Part shown: positions 8,325-17,414 of the stretch, in pieces
How the letters are laid out: every line of letters starts with the position of its first letter
How positions within the stretch are numbered: the first letter of the stretch is position 1
Source of the DNA: Bacillus_BD sp963787345
Lineage (GTDB): Bacteria; Bacillota; Bacilli; Bacillales; Cytobacillaceae
Length of the DNA: 64,000 nucleotides
Direction of reading: 5' to 3'
NCBI GenBank assembly: GCA_963787345.1
Contig: CAWBCW010000026.1
Span: forward strand, 1 to 64,000
Program-made: the position numbers and the translations under genes
The notes under the pieces: generated by a model
Database searches by the model: none
What the model was told of the DNA's origin: nothing
The model's input: only the letters and a program-made list of their open reading frames with translations

Positions 8325-10271
8325 TCATTCTTTTTCATCGGTTGATTCCTTTGTTTCCGAAGGTGATGGATTCTCTTCATCCTTTTTAGTGATATTCACT
8401 TTCACATTTTCAGTGGAAGCATCTATTACTTTTCCATTACTGCGATCCGGAAGGGTTCCATGTTCTGCTAAATGTTTAATTTGCTCCGCATCTAATGTTT
8501 CCACTTCAAGTAATGTTTTTGCAATAACATCTAATTTACCACGGTTCTCCGTAAGAATGTTACGAGCATTTTCATAACACTCTTTAATGATACGCTGAAT
8601 TTCAAGGTCTATCTCATAAGCGGTCGCATCTGAGTAGTTCTGCTCGTTATGGAAATCGCGACCTAGGAATACTTGTCCCCCTTGCGATTGACCAAATTGA
8701 AGCGGTCCTAACTTTTCACTCATACCAAATTCGGTTACCATCCGGCGGGCGATCCCCGTTGCACGTTGGAAGTCATTATGGGCTCCTGTACTTGCTTCAC
8801 CAAAGACAATGTCCTCAGATACACGGCCGCCAAGCAGACCGGTAATTTTATCAAGTAATTCAGGTTTCGTCATAAAGTAACGGTCCTCTTTTGGAAGCAT
8901 AACGGCATATCCGCCAGCTTGACCACGAGGGACAATCGTAACCTTTTGAACAATTTCTGCATTATCTAGCATTAAACCAATAACAACATGTCCAGCTTCA
9001 TGGAATGCCACAATATTTCTTTCCTTTTCAGAAATAACACGGCTCTTTTTGGCTGGTCCAGCAATAACACGGTCTGTCGCTTCATCAATATCAGTCATAT
9101 CGATTTTCTTCTTATCTGAGCGGGCTGCAACTAGAGCAGCTTCATTTAAAAGGTTCTCAAGATCCGCACCAGAGAAGCCTGGTGTACGCTGAGCAATAGC
9201 CTTTAAATTTACATCCTCTGCAAGCGGTTTGTTTCTTGCATGTACTTTTAATACTGCTTCACGACCTTTTACATCAGGGCGATCGACCATGATTTGACGG
9301 TCAAAACGTCCTGGACGTAATAAGGCAGGGTCAAGAATATCAGCACGGTTTGTCGCAGCAATAATGATGATTCCTTCATTGCCTCCAAAGCCGTCCATTT
9401 CAACAAGCAATTGGTTCAATGTTTGTTCACGCTCGTCATGTCCACCACCAAGACCCGCACCACGTTGGCGGCCGACCGCATCAATTTCATCGATGAAAAT
9501 AATACATGGCGCATTTTTCTTTGCATTCTCGAATAAGTCACGGACACGAGAAGCACCGACACCGACAAACATTTCAACAAAGTCTGAACCACTGATTGAG
9601 AAGAATGGAACTCCAGCTTCTCCTGCAGTAGCCCTTGCTAATAAAGTTTTACCAGTACCAGGAGGCCCAACTAAGAGTACTCCTTTTGGTATTCTTGCAC
9701 CAAGCTCGACAAACTTTCGTGGGTCTTTCAAGAAATCAACAACTTCAATAAGTTCTTGTTTCTCTTCGTCCGCACCAGCAACATCTTTAAAGCGAACCTT
9801 TTTCTTGTCCTCTGTATAAAGCTTTGCTTTACTCTTACCAAAGTTCATAACTCGGCTTCCGCCACCTTGAGCTTGGTTCATTAAGAAGAAGAATAAAAGC
9901 AGAATAATCACAAATGGAATAATGGATGTAAAGAAAGTCACCCAACCACTTGTTTCTTTAGCAGGCAATTTATCGACGGTTATATCTGCTGCCATTGAAT
10001 TTATTCGTTCAACCTCGCTGTCAGTATTCGAGACATAAGTAATAAATTGTTTACCCTCTTCATAACCTTTCAGCACGCCGCGTACTTCTAATACGCCCCG
10101 CTCAGGTTGTGTAGTTAGTTTTGTTACCTCACCACTATTAAGTTTTTCAATAAACTGATCATAAGTTAAGCTATCAGTTGGCTGATTTCCGCCATTAAAG
10201 AAACTGACAACTCCAATGATGACTAAAAAGATTAATAAATAAAAGATGGTATTACGGAAAATCCGATTCAT
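8325..10271 (-). CDS. ftsH: ATP-dependent membrane zinc metalloprotease FtsH
   Basis: Degrades misfolded membrane proteins and regulators; in Bacillus it is needed for normal sporulation. The 648-residue product has two membrane segments (about 7-25 and 109-131) around an extracytoplasmic loop, the AAA+ domain with Walker A GPPGTGKT (202-209), Walker B IIFIDEID and the SRH arginines, then the HEAGH zinc site near residue 425 and a charged tail (ESTDEKE). GGGAGGAGG precedes the ATG. It follows hprT and has a promoter match in the gap. Confidence 0.98.
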   Translation of the reverse strand: MNRIFRNTIFYLLIFLVIIGVVSFFNGGNQPTDSLTYDQFIEKLNSGEVTKLTTQPERGVLEVRGVLKGYEEGKQFITYVSNTDSEVERINSMAADITVDKLPAKETSGWVTFFTSIIPFVIILLLFFFLMNQAQGGGSRVMNFGKSKAKLYTEDKKKVRFKDVAGADEEKQELIEVVDFLKDPRKFVELGARIPKGVLLVGPPGTGKTLLARATAGEAGVPFFSISGSDFVEMFVGVGASRVRDLFENAKKNAPCIIFIDEIDAVGRQRGAGLGGGHDEREQTLNQLLVEMDGFGGNEGIIIIAATNRADILDPALLRPGRFDRQIMVDRPDVKGREAVLKVHARNKPLAEDVNLKAIAQRTPGFSGADLENLLNEAALVAARSDKKKIDMTDIDEATDRVIAGPAKKSRVISEKERNIVAFHEAGHVVIGLMLDNAEIVQKVTIVPRGQAGGYAVMLPKEDRYFMTKPELLDKITGLLGGRVSEDIVFGEASTGAHNDFQRATGIARRMVTEFGMSEKLGPLQFGQSQGGQVFLGRDFHNEQNYSDATAYEIDLEIQRIIKECYENARNILTENRGKLDVIAKTLLEVETLDAEQIKHLAEHGTLPDRSNGKVIDASTENVKVNITKKDEENPSPSETKESTDEKE

Positions 10272-10309
10272 CCCTTACCTCCTCCCACGGTCAAGAAACT
10301 ATAGTGTGT

Positions 10310-10339
10310 ATAGTACCACAGTAAATCCAGTTATTACAA
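10310..10339 (-). promoter_or_regulatory. Probable sigma-A promoter of ftsH
   Basis: On the minus strand TTGTAA (10334-10339) and TACTAT (10310-10315) are separated by 18 bp, about 40 bp before the ftsH start. Confidence 0.5.
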
Positions 10340-10405
10340 GAATTTGCACTCGTATAACTTAAGTAAAATCAAGTAGATCACATATCTAAGATAAAAAAAT
10401 CATTA

Positions 10406-10951
10406 TTACTCTGGACTACTATATACTTCCGGCTTTAATACGCCGATATATGGTAAGTTTCGATATCGCTCTGCATAATCTAAACCATACCCTACTACAA
10501 ATGCATCAGGAACAATAAATCCAACATAATCAGCTCGAATATCTGCTTTTCGACCAGTTGGTTTATCTAATAATGTCACAATTTTAACCGACTTTGCTTT
10601 TCGATAATGAAGTAACTCCACTAAATAGCTTAGCGTTAACCCACTATCAATAATATCTTCAATAATGAGAACATCACGACCTTCAACCGATGTATTCAGG
10701 TCTTTAATAATCTTGACTTCACCAGAAGATACCGTTGATTTACCGTAACTCGAAACGTCCATAAAGTCCATCTCAAGATAAGTGTCTATCTTTCTCAAAA
10801 GGTCCCCCATAAATAAGGTAGCACCTTTTAATATCCCGATAGCGAGCGGAAAACGATCCTTATACTCATTTGTTAACTGTTCTCCTAATTCTACTACCTT
10901 TTTTTGGATTTCTTCTTCCGATAGTAAGACCCTTTCAATATCTTTTTGCAT
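10406..10951 (-). CDS. hprT: Hypoxanthine phosphoribosyltransferase
   Basis: Salvages hypoxanthine and guanine to IMP and GMP using PRPP. The 181-residue type I PRTase carries the PRPP loop VLIIEDIIDSGLTL (about 94-107) and the flexible-loop SSYGKST segment. GGAGG precedes the ATG. In B. subtilis it is cotranscribed with tilS and the two proteins act together at the ftsH promoter; the gene order is kept here. A copy of the dispersed repeat (10996-11080) lies between tilS and hprT. Confidence 0.96.
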   Translation of the reverse strand: MQKDIERVLLSEEEIQKKVVELGEQLTNEYKDRFPLAIGILKGATLFMGDLLRKIDTYLEMDFMDVSSYGKSTVSSGEVKIIKDLNTSVEGRDVLIIEDIIDSGLTLSYLVELLHYRKAKSVKIVTLLDKPTGRKADIRADYVGFIVPDAFVVGYGLDYAERYRNLPYIGVLKPEVYSSPE

Positions 10952-10995
10952 ATTTCGTAACCCTCCTAGATGATTCTTACCTTTATATGTACTTT

Positions 10996-11080
10996 ATCAA
11001 ATTCGTCCCGCCACTTATAGAAGTGAGAGTCTTTTGTACCTGTCGTAAACTTTCGGTACATAAAAACATTTGCTGAAGAA
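10996..11080 (-). repeat. Dispersed repeat, copy C (internally deleted)
   Basis: About 85 bp in the tilS-hprT gap. On the minus strand it reads TTCTTCAGCAAATG, then a GTACC/GGTAC hairpin, then ACTTCTATAAGTGGCGGG and CGAATTTGAT. Both ends match copy A (12535-12757), but the central part is missing. The right end lies about 45 bp before the hprT start. Confidence 0.7.
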
Positions 11081-11134
11081 AATTAAGATAACACTTTTCG
11101 TCCATGCGTTGCCTTCTTTTTATAAAAAGGATGA

Positions 11135-12517
11135 TTACTTATGGTGATATGTCATCAAAACATATGATTCACCATTACTTAAAGTGTCTGCATTGTTGCA
11201 CTTTTTTAATCTTGGAAGCCATAGTATACGATTTTTACCATCTGTCACAACAGGCCAGCTTTCTCTTTCTATGACAGGGATTTTGTGATCAATAAATATA
11301 TCTTTTAGTTTTTTCGTTCCAGTCATTCCCTTTAGACTCATCCGATCCCCCTGTTCCCTCGTTCTAATAATAACGGGAAACGGGACATCCTTGCTATTCA
11401 ATAGAATGCAATTGGAATCTATTTCTGCGGGGGTCTCCAAATATTGTATGGTAATTTGGCTGCCATTTGGCAAGATACATTTACCAGGCTCCTCCAGGAC
11501 ATAACGAAAACTTGATCGATCATTTACTGAAAATAGAAAGTGACATAATCGGTAGGAACGAATGACTTTTAACCCTAAAGGGAAATCGAGTCTTCCAGAA
11601 GGATTTACACGATCTATTAATGAAAAAAAGGAATCAATATGTATAGCAGATAATGCTTGTGGTCTATGTTGATAAAGATAATTTAATATTAGTTGAATCC
11701 CCCTTCTTTGTAAAGGTAAGGGCAGCTCTTGAAAAGCATCCAACTCAATCGTTACTTTATCGGCCTTCTTCTCTCTCCATACTGTATTCATCTTTTCCTT
11801 CGTTAACTCCTGCAGGTATTCTTCATCCTGCTGCAGTTCCTCACTGAATCGTCTAAAATGTTCATGAACATTCCCATTTTCCTTTTTCAAGAATGGGAGC
11901 ACATACTTTCGAAATCGGTTACGAAGATAATCGTCTTGATCGTTACTTGAGTCATGTCGTGGATGCAACTCGTGCACCATACAGTACTGTTCAATTTCAC
12001 TCCGACTCAAGCCTAGCAACGGCCTAATGATCGTTCCTTTTTGAAAAGGTCTCATAAAAGGAATCCCTGCTCGTGCAGCACCTGAACTTCCCCTTGTTAA
12101 CCTCATTAGCACCGTTTCAATTTGATCATCGCCATGGTGTCCTAGTGCCAAATGGGAAAGTTTGCATTCGGCCATGACTTCCGCAAAGAATTGATAACGA
12201 CATTCCCTGGCTGCCACTTCTGGACTTCTTCCCGTTTCCTCCATATATTTAGGAACATTAATTCTTTTCATTTTAAAAGGAATCCCTCTTGCTCGGCAAA
12301 ATTCCTCTACAAATCTTGCATCTTCAAAAGACTCCTCTCCTCTAAACATATGATCCAAATGAGCGACGACAAGCATAAAATCCTGTTGTTGTTGTTTATT
12401 TAAAAGATAGTGTAACAAGGCTAGAGAATCCGGTCCGCCTGATACCCCGGCTAGAACCCTTTTCCCTGCAAAGGTAAACTTTTTTTGTTCTAAAAACTGG
12501 TCAATCTTTGCTTCCAT
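11135..12517 (-). CDS. tilS: tRNA(Ile)-lysidine synthetase
   Basis: Converts cytidine 34 of the CAU-anticodon tRNA-Ile to lysidine, allowing AUA decoding. The 460-residue product has the N-type ATP pyrophosphatase loop SGGPDS (about 27-32), the LGHHGDDQIETVLMRLTRGS segment split by the family (about 120-140), and the TilS C-terminal domain with RTREQGDRM and LKDIFIDHKIP. It ends 183 bp before hprT. Copy A of the dispersed repeat ends immediately upstream of its ribosome binding site. Confidence 0.96.
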   Translation of the reverse strand: MEAKIDQFLEQKKFTFAGKRVLAGVSGGPDSLALLHYLLNKQQQQDFMLVVAHLDHMFRGEESFEDARFVEEFCRARGIPFKMKRINVPKYMEETGRSPEVAARECRYQFFAEVMAECKLSHLALGHHGDDQIETVLMRLTRGSSGAARAGIPFMRPFQKGTIIRPLLGLSRSEIEQYCMVHELHPRHDSSNDQDDYLRNRFRKYVLPFLKKENGNVHEHFRRFSEELQQDEEYLQELTKEKMNTVWREKKADKVTIELDAFQELPLPLQRRGIQLILNYLYQHRPQALSAIHIDSFFSLIDRVNPSGRLDFPLGLKVIRSYRLCHFLFSVNDRSSFRYVLEEPGKCILPNGSQITIQYLETPAEIDSNCILLNSKDVPFPVIIRTREQGDRMSLKGMTGTKKLKDIFIDHKIPVIERESWPVVTDGKNRILWLPRLKKCNNADTLSNGESYVLMTYHHK

Positions 12518-12534
12518 TTGTTCTTCTTCCTTAA

Positions 12535-12757
12535 ATCAAATTCGCCCGCCGAATTTCCGCCCGGATTATTTATCGAACTCACTCAATAAATAAATACTTA
12601 AAAAAGATCCGAGGCATCCGCCAGAGGCTTAGCTTCATTCAGCCAGCGTTTCCCTACTGATTCGGAATAATAATTTGCATTCATCCCCCACTTATATGAG
12701 GTCGAGGACTTCTGTACCTGTCGCAAGCTTTCGGTACAAAACATTTGCTGAATGAAG
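12535..12757 (-). repeat. Dispersed repeat, copy A (longest)
   Basis: About 223 bp that fills most of the 327-bp yabT-tilS gap. An internal 125-bp section is bounded by a perfect 11-bp inverted repeat, CTTCATTCAGC (12633-12643) and GCTGAATGAAG (12747-12757). On the minus strand it contains a GTACC/GGTAC hairpin and, near the other end, a palindrome AAATTCG/CGAATTT around GCGGG or its complement. Similar pieces occur at 10996-11080 and 40491-40593, all in the same orientation. The remaining 12758-12844 shows nothing else I can identify. Confidence 0.75.
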
Positions 12758-12844
12758 TTAAATACAATTAATTTCCCTGCTTATAAGGATAACAGTTTCT
12801 ACCAAAAAAACAAAAGGTTAACTCAGACTTTTTTATCATTTTCC

Positions 12845-13846
12845 TCAAATTAGCTCACCGAAAATATAAAAGGCGTAAAACAACATCACCACAACAAGAA
12901 TGATAATGGTTTCCACCGACCTTCCTTTCCTTCCCTTTTGCTGTCTTTGTCCCACTCCGTTACTTCTAGATTGATTCGGTTTAACTGAATGGACTCGCCT
13001 TGTTTGCCTTGTTTGTCGCGACCTTGATGGTGATTGACTTTGCTTATGATTGATAAGCCGTAAAAGATCATCCCTCATTTCATTAGAACTTTGATAGTGT
13101 CCCTGTAAAGCTTTTAAGAGAACAGGCTCAAATTTTAGTAATAACTTACTTTGCTGAATAACTTGACGTAATTGGGTTATCCCACCCTGGGTTTTAGTAA
13201 AGCGCTTTGGGTGTGCGGTGTTTATCATAACCATCGCGACAGAGAATAAATCATAGCTAGGCTCTGCCTTCCTGGAACCGAGACCCCAATACCCTCTATC
13301 GTAAAATTCCGTGTACTCTTTAATGGCCCTCCCTTGAAGTGTCGTACCGCCGACATCAATACAACGAATACGCGCAGGTGGTCCTGTCACAATTAAGTTT
13401 TCTGGTTTTAGATCTCCAAAAACCCATCCGTTTTGATGTAACTTCTCCAAATCGGCTAGTAATTGCAACATGAGTACAGGTAGCCAAGAACTTCCCTTTT
13501 CTTCAATAAAATGTAAAAAATCAGGCCCCTTGATATATTCCATGGCATAGAAGGAAACTTGCCTGCCGCTCATCACCCAATCATCTACATCCAACAAAGA
13601 AGGCCCAAGGGCTGATCCTTGGACCTTTGCAAAGGATTTGAGCACATTCACCTCGGATGTAATCGACATCCCATTATCGCTCATCTTTAAAGCAACATGA
13701 TCTTGATGATTTCTGGCAAGATAGACAGTTCCATTTGCCCCAAATCCTAATTCTTTTATTATCGTGTAACGGTTTTTATACCACTTTCCATCAATAACTG
13801 TTCCCGGCCTTACATTAAATGGATTCTTCGAAGAATTCATCATCAC
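12845..13846 (-). CDS. yabT: Membrane-anchored serine/threonine protein kinase YabT
   Basis: Hanks-type kinase of the YabT (PrkD) family, which acts during sporulation in B. subtilis and binds DNA. The 333-residue product has the glycine loop ELGFGANGTVYLAR (about 32-45), the ATP lysine in HVALKM, the catalytic loop FGDLKPENLIV (F replaces the usual His before GD, as in YabT) and DVGGTT in place of DFG. A basic, Gln/Arg/Ser-rich linker (about 270-310) precedes one C-terminal membrane helix (about 312-332). The start is ambiguous among GTG-ATG-ATG codons at 13838-13846; AAGGAG lies 11-14 nt upstream. It overlaps the end of yabS. Confidence 0.93.
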   Translation of the reverse strand: MMMNSSKNPFNVRPGTVIDGKWYKNRYTIIKELGFGANGTVYLARNHQDHVALKMSDNGMSITSEVNVLKSFAKVQGSALGPSLLDVDDWVMSGRQVSFYAMEYIKGPDFLHFIEEKGSSWLPVLMLQLLADLEKLHQNGWVFGDLKPENLIVTGPPARIRCIDVGGTTLQGRAIKEYTEFYDRGYWGLGSRKAEPSYDLFSVAMVMINTAHPKRFTKTQGGITQLRQVIQQSKLLLKFEPVLLKALQGHYQSSNEMRDDLLRLINHKQSQSPSRSRQTRQTRRVHSVKPNQSRSNGVGQRQQKGRKGRSVETIIILVVVMLFYAFYIFGELI

Positions 13847-14552
13847 GAGATAACAAACTCCTTAATGAACGTTTTTTCTTAAAATAGCTTATCGCTTCAT
13901 TAATAGCTGGTCCTGTTGGCGTAATTCCACCTGTTGTTAACTTAGCAAAGATACTCGTTAACGATTCGAGCCTTGGAGTCCAATCTAATAATTTATCCAC
14001 TTCATTCTTTTTCCCGGGAAATACAAACACAGAAAAACGATTTTCTCCACTTCTAGCATTCAAGCTTAATGATAGATCAAGAAGTGCCTCTTTTACTGTT
14101 GGAAGCTTTTCCTTCATACTTGCACTCGTATCGACAAGAATAAGGACTTCCACCTCTACCGTTTCACCAAGTTCATCGACAACTTCCATCACTTCGCCTC
14201 TTTTTTCTGGCGGGAGATCTTCGATGGTTTGTGACTTGCCAAGAATCTGCTGTAATTCTCGATTGACAACACCCTGAAGCGTTTGGGTCATTGCTTTTCT
14301 TGTCACCATTTGAACGGTTTGCGATAACTTTTGCGCATATACAACTTGACTTACTCCACCGCCAGCTAAAGCAATACCTTCGATTTCCTTCACGCTCTGC
14401 TCATCGATCACATCATGCTCCATAACTCCAATGACATTAACCGTAATCCCAAGCTCTTTCGCAAGAGCCGCCATTGCAATCGGATCCTCTCCTTGATTCG
14501 AACAACCATCCGTTATTAATAAAACTTGCTTCAGCGTTCCAGTTTTCATCAA
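13815..14552 (-). CDS. yabS: VWFA-domain protein YabS
   Basis: A 245-residue protein of the YabS family, function not established. The first half (LLITDGCSNQGEDPIAMAALAKELG) and the second half (VLILVDTSASMKEKLP, a MIDAS DxSxS metal site, about 137-152) both resemble von Willebrand A-type segments. It sits between spoIIE and yabT, as in B. subtilis, and overlaps yabT by 32 bp, which suggests translational coupling with the kinase during sporulation. Confidence 0.88.
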   Translation of the reverse strand: MMKTGTLKQVLLITDGCSNQGEDPIAMAALAKELGITVNVIGVMEHDVIDEQSVKEIEGIALAGGGVSQVVYAQKLSQTVQMVTRKAMTQTLQGVVNRELQQILGKSQTIEDLPPEKRGEVMEVVDELGETVEVEVLILVDTSASMKEKLPTVKEALLDLSLSLNARSGENRFSVFVFPGKKNEVDKLLDWTPRLESLTSIFAKLTTGGITPTGPAINEAISYFKKKRSLRSLLSRDDEFFEESI

Positions 14553-14609
14553 GTTCCCTCCAAATTATGAAATATTACCATTTTTGACGACTGGAAGGGG
14601 ATTTATACG

Positions 14610-17084
14610 CTAATTTGCCTTTTGTTTAAATTGTGGAACCGGAATTGAAGCCCATTTGGGTGTGTTATGTTGTATTTTTGCAACTACGACAGTCATATCA
14701 TCTTCAATAAATCCAGATCTTGACCGGATAACTTCCTCCATAATTAAATCGGAAATCTCTTGAGGATCATTCGTTTTCAATTCTTTAATTTTACGCTTCA
14801 TCCATAAATCATAATTTTCAACATGCTTTGGCCCTTCAAATACGCCATCACTCATCATAATTAGGAGATCGCCTGCTTTTAATTGTTCACTAACGACATC
14901 TACTTCAAAGTCATCAATAATTCCCATCGGCAAGTTGCTTGCATGAATTTTGATAATCTTGTCGCCTCTTTTTATAAAACTAGGAGTTGAGCATATTTTC
15001 AGAAATCTTGCAGACGCATTTTGTAAATCAATCATTGCCAAATCTAAGGTTGAGAAAATTTCATCCGTTGTTCTCAGCGATAATACAGAGTTGATCGATT
15101 TAATCGCAACCCTTTCTTCAATTCCTGATTGTAAGATCTTTTGCAGTAAACCAAGCGTTTCCTGACTTTCAATATGAGCTCTTTCGCCATTTCCCATCCC
15201 ATCACTAATCGCCAGCGCATACTTTCCGCAGCCAATTTCAATGGTGGAATAGCTATCACCTGAAATAAGACCGCCGTCCTTCGCTGCATGAGCAACTCCT
15301 GTTTCGACTGTATAGGCTTTAGCTGAGCGGAATGTAACATGGTAAAATCCACTCGGATAGTCTGAATATTCCTCAGAACTCACTAAAATGGTTTCTCCTA
15401 AAATATCTGATAACATCGGAGCAATTAATTTCTCACATTCACCATGACCCTCATAATTAGGAATCGTCATATCGATATCAATGTTCCCTTGCTCAAGGCT
15501 ATAAATCTCTACATTTTCAATTTCAATTCCAAAACCCTGCAGGGCCTCGTGGATCTGTTCCTCTTGGCGATGATGGTTCTCCCGTTCTTTTTGAATCTCA
15601 TGTGCAAAATTCCCCATTACTTCCGAAACGCCAAGCAATTGGTCTGCGACAAGCCGCCTCGATTCCCTCACCTGTTTCTTAAGTTTTTGATTGGCTTGAT
15701 AAAAGGTTAATTCCTGTTGCATGTTTTCAATCACTTTTCTCGACTTTACACAATGAGTGTCCCACTCTCTAAATAGCTTTTGTGAAACTCCGCCGTCTTT
15801 TTGCTCCATTTCTGTCATAATTTCCTTCATATAATCATAGGTTGTATTAAAGTTTCTTGTCCAACACTGCTCTTTACGATGACAGAGTTGGCACGTTCTT
15901 TCCGTCACATTACTTAAAAAGTAATCTAACTCTCTTTCATCGTCCCCCCACTCATTTGGCTCATTTTGATTGGAAAAGCTGCGAGAAAGTGCCTGGAAGA
16001 CGTTTGAAAATTGCTCGACCCTTTGTGCGGTAACGTCCCGCATTTTTCGCATATATTGTTGCTGCTCTTGCGTGTATTCCATCGTTCCAGGTATATATTT
16101 TGCTAGCTTTGAAGTAATACTTTTTGGCGTTAGGAATAAAAGAGCAACAGCTATCGTTGTTTCTAACAGTGTGTTAACTAATATTGCTGTACCATCTCCA
16201 TACATTGCCATGAGCAGTGTAGCAATATATAAACCAACCGATACCCCCACTTTTCTTCCTTCTTTTAATAGACCGCTTAATAATCCAGCAAAAGCTAATA
16301 AACTCATATGGGCAAAACTGGCAACGGTCGATAAACTAAAGATAAGACCGGTTACAACCCCAACCGTCGACCCTACCGTTGCACCAGCCACAAAGGCAAA
16401 CAAAATAACAAGGTAGCGAGAAAAAACATGGTCAATGGATAGATCATATACCGTCCACCCGATCGTTCCCGTCATAACGGAAGCGAGTAAAATAATTAAA
16501 CAAACAATCTCTTCTGTTTTAAAGGATTGTCTTCGCTTTGAAATAGTTAGGAGTGGGAGACTTTGAATGAAAATGAGGGTTAAGATAAAGCCTAGACTTG
16601 ATTCGACACCAGCCATCATCAGTTCATACATTGTAAATGAATCAGAGAATAGATACCCTTCAGCAATGCCCCCAAGTAACAAGGCAAAGAAAACATAATA
16701 AGGAATCATTTTCACTTCATTTGTCAGCCATTTTTTTGTTCCACGAAATACGAGTAAAAATAAAACTGTAATGGCAAATGTAGATAATGCAGTACCGATC
16801 GATAGAGTAGCTGATCCAGCAACTAATCCCACTAGCACAAGCGGGGCTTTATCTCTTCGAATTAGGTATACAGCCGCAAAAAAAGGCACACTAAATGGCG
16901 TCAATTGTGCCAATATTAGAGAACGTCCTAGTAAAAACGATAGAAAAAGCAGGATATAACCCCTTTTAAGAAAAAAGTTTTCCATCTTCGCCTGAAAATT
17001 TTTAAAAGGATTCTCTATTTTAAACGGTTTGACAAAGTCAACTTCCCTGATTGGTTCAATGAAGTTTTGTTCCGCCTTTTCCAC
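14610..17084 (-). CDS. spoIIE: Stage II sporulation protein E, PP2C-type phosphatase
   Basis: Dephosphorylates SpoIIAA to release sigma-F in the forespore and takes part in polar septation. The 824-residue product has about ten membrane helices in the first 330 residues, a central regulatory region with a cysteine cluster (TCQLCHRKEQCW, about 395-406) and a C-terminal PP2C domain with metal-binding Asp in SGDSYS and ISDGMGNGERA, and LLIMMSDGVFEG. The predicted start is GTG with AAGGAG upstream. Its promoter has the unusual 21-bp spacer known for B. subtilis spoIIE, with Spo0A-box-like sequences. Confidence 0.97.
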   Translation of the reverse strand: MEKAEQNFIEPIREVDFVKPFKIENPFKNFQAKMENFFLKRGYILLFLSFLLGRSLILAQLTPFSVPFFAAVYLIRRDKAPLVLVGLVAGSATLSIGTALSTFAITVLFLLVFRGTKKWLTNEVKMIPYYVFFALLLGGIAEGYLFSDSFTMYELMMAGVESSLGFILTLIFIQSLPLLTISKRRQSFKTEEIVCLIILLASVMTGTIGWTVYDLSIDHVFSRYLVILFAFVAGATVGSTVGVVTGLIFSLSTVASFAHMSLLAFAGLLSGLLKEGRKVGVSVGLYIATLLMAMYGDGTAILVNTLLETTIAVALLFLTPKSITSKLAKYIPGTMEYTQEQQQYMRKMRDVTAQRVEQFSNVFQALSRSFSNQNEPNEWGDDERELDYFLSNVTERTCQLCHRKEQCWTRNFNTTYDYMKEIMTEMEQKDGGVSQKLFREWDTHCVKSRKVIENMQQELTFYQANQKLKKQVRESRRLVADQLLGVSEVMGNFAHEIQKERENHHRQEEQIHEALQGFGIEIENVEIYSLEQGNIDIDMTIPNYEGHGECEKLIAPMLSDILGETILVSSEEYSDYPSGFYHVTFRSAKAYTVETGVAHAAKDGGLISGDSYSTIEIGCGKYALAISDGMGNGERAHIESQETLGLLQKILQSGIEERVAIKSINSVLSLRTTDEIFSTLDLAMIDLQNASARFLKICSTPSFIKRGDKIIKIHASNLPMGIIDDFEVDVVSEQLKAGDLLIMMSDGVFEGPKHVENYDLWMKRKIKELKTNDPQEISDLIMEEVIRSRSGFIEDDMTVVVAKIQHNTPKWASIPVPQFKQKAN

Positions 17085-17120
17085 TATGGCTACACTCTCC
17101 TTACACTAGTATTTTTAAAC

Positions 17121-17153
17121 ATTATATAGTCCGCTCGAATAAAAGTTTGTCAA
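17121..17153 (-). promoter_or_regulatory. spoIIE promoter, sigma-A type with 21-bp spacer
   Basis: On the minus strand TTGACA (17148-17153) and TATAAT (17121-17126) are 21 bp apart, too far for ordinary sigma-A use. The B. subtilis spoIIE promoter is known for the same 21-bp spacing and depends on Spo0A~P. A Spo0A-box-like TTTGTCAAAA (plus strand 17146-17155) overlaps the -35 and another TTGTCTGC-like word lies just upstream (about 17159-17167). Confidence 0.75.
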
Positions 17154-17283
17154 AATCGCAGACAAGCCCTCTATTTTCGTTCGACTCAATTCTAGTAAAA
17201 AACATAAAAAACTTGTTTTTCTAAGGAATATAAACATAAAGTCAAGGGATCTATAGCGAAAGCAGTCATGATGGAACATTTAT

Positions 17284-17327
17284 AAAAAAGCGCCAAGCTC
17301 TCCCGTTATGGAAGGCGCTTGGCGCTT
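17284..17327 (-). terminator. Second terminator after yabR
   Basis: AAGCGCCAAGC pairs with GCTTGGCGCTT in a perfect 11-bp stem; the minus strand continues into a T run. It lies just beyond another hairpin (17329-17364), making a tandem terminator pair. Confidence 0.75.
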
Positions 17328-17328
17328 C

Positions 17329-17364
17329 AAAAAAATAAGGCAAATTCAATAATGAATTTGCCTT
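17329..17364 (-). terminator. First terminator after yabR
   Basis: AAGGCAAATTCA and TGAATTTGCCTT form a perfect 12-bp stem with a 4-nt loop; the minus strand then reads ATTTTTTT. It lies 50 bp after the yabR stop. Confidence 0.85.
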
Positions 17365-17414
17365 AAGGGAATATCACGATAAACCCCACTTTTTATATTT
17401 AAATCAGCAACAAG

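Noticed and set aside
17085..17414. tRNA genes between spoIIE and yabR, which I expected from B. subtilis
   Set aside because: No cloverleaf or tRNA-like sequence is present; the gap has the spoIIE promoter and two terminators.
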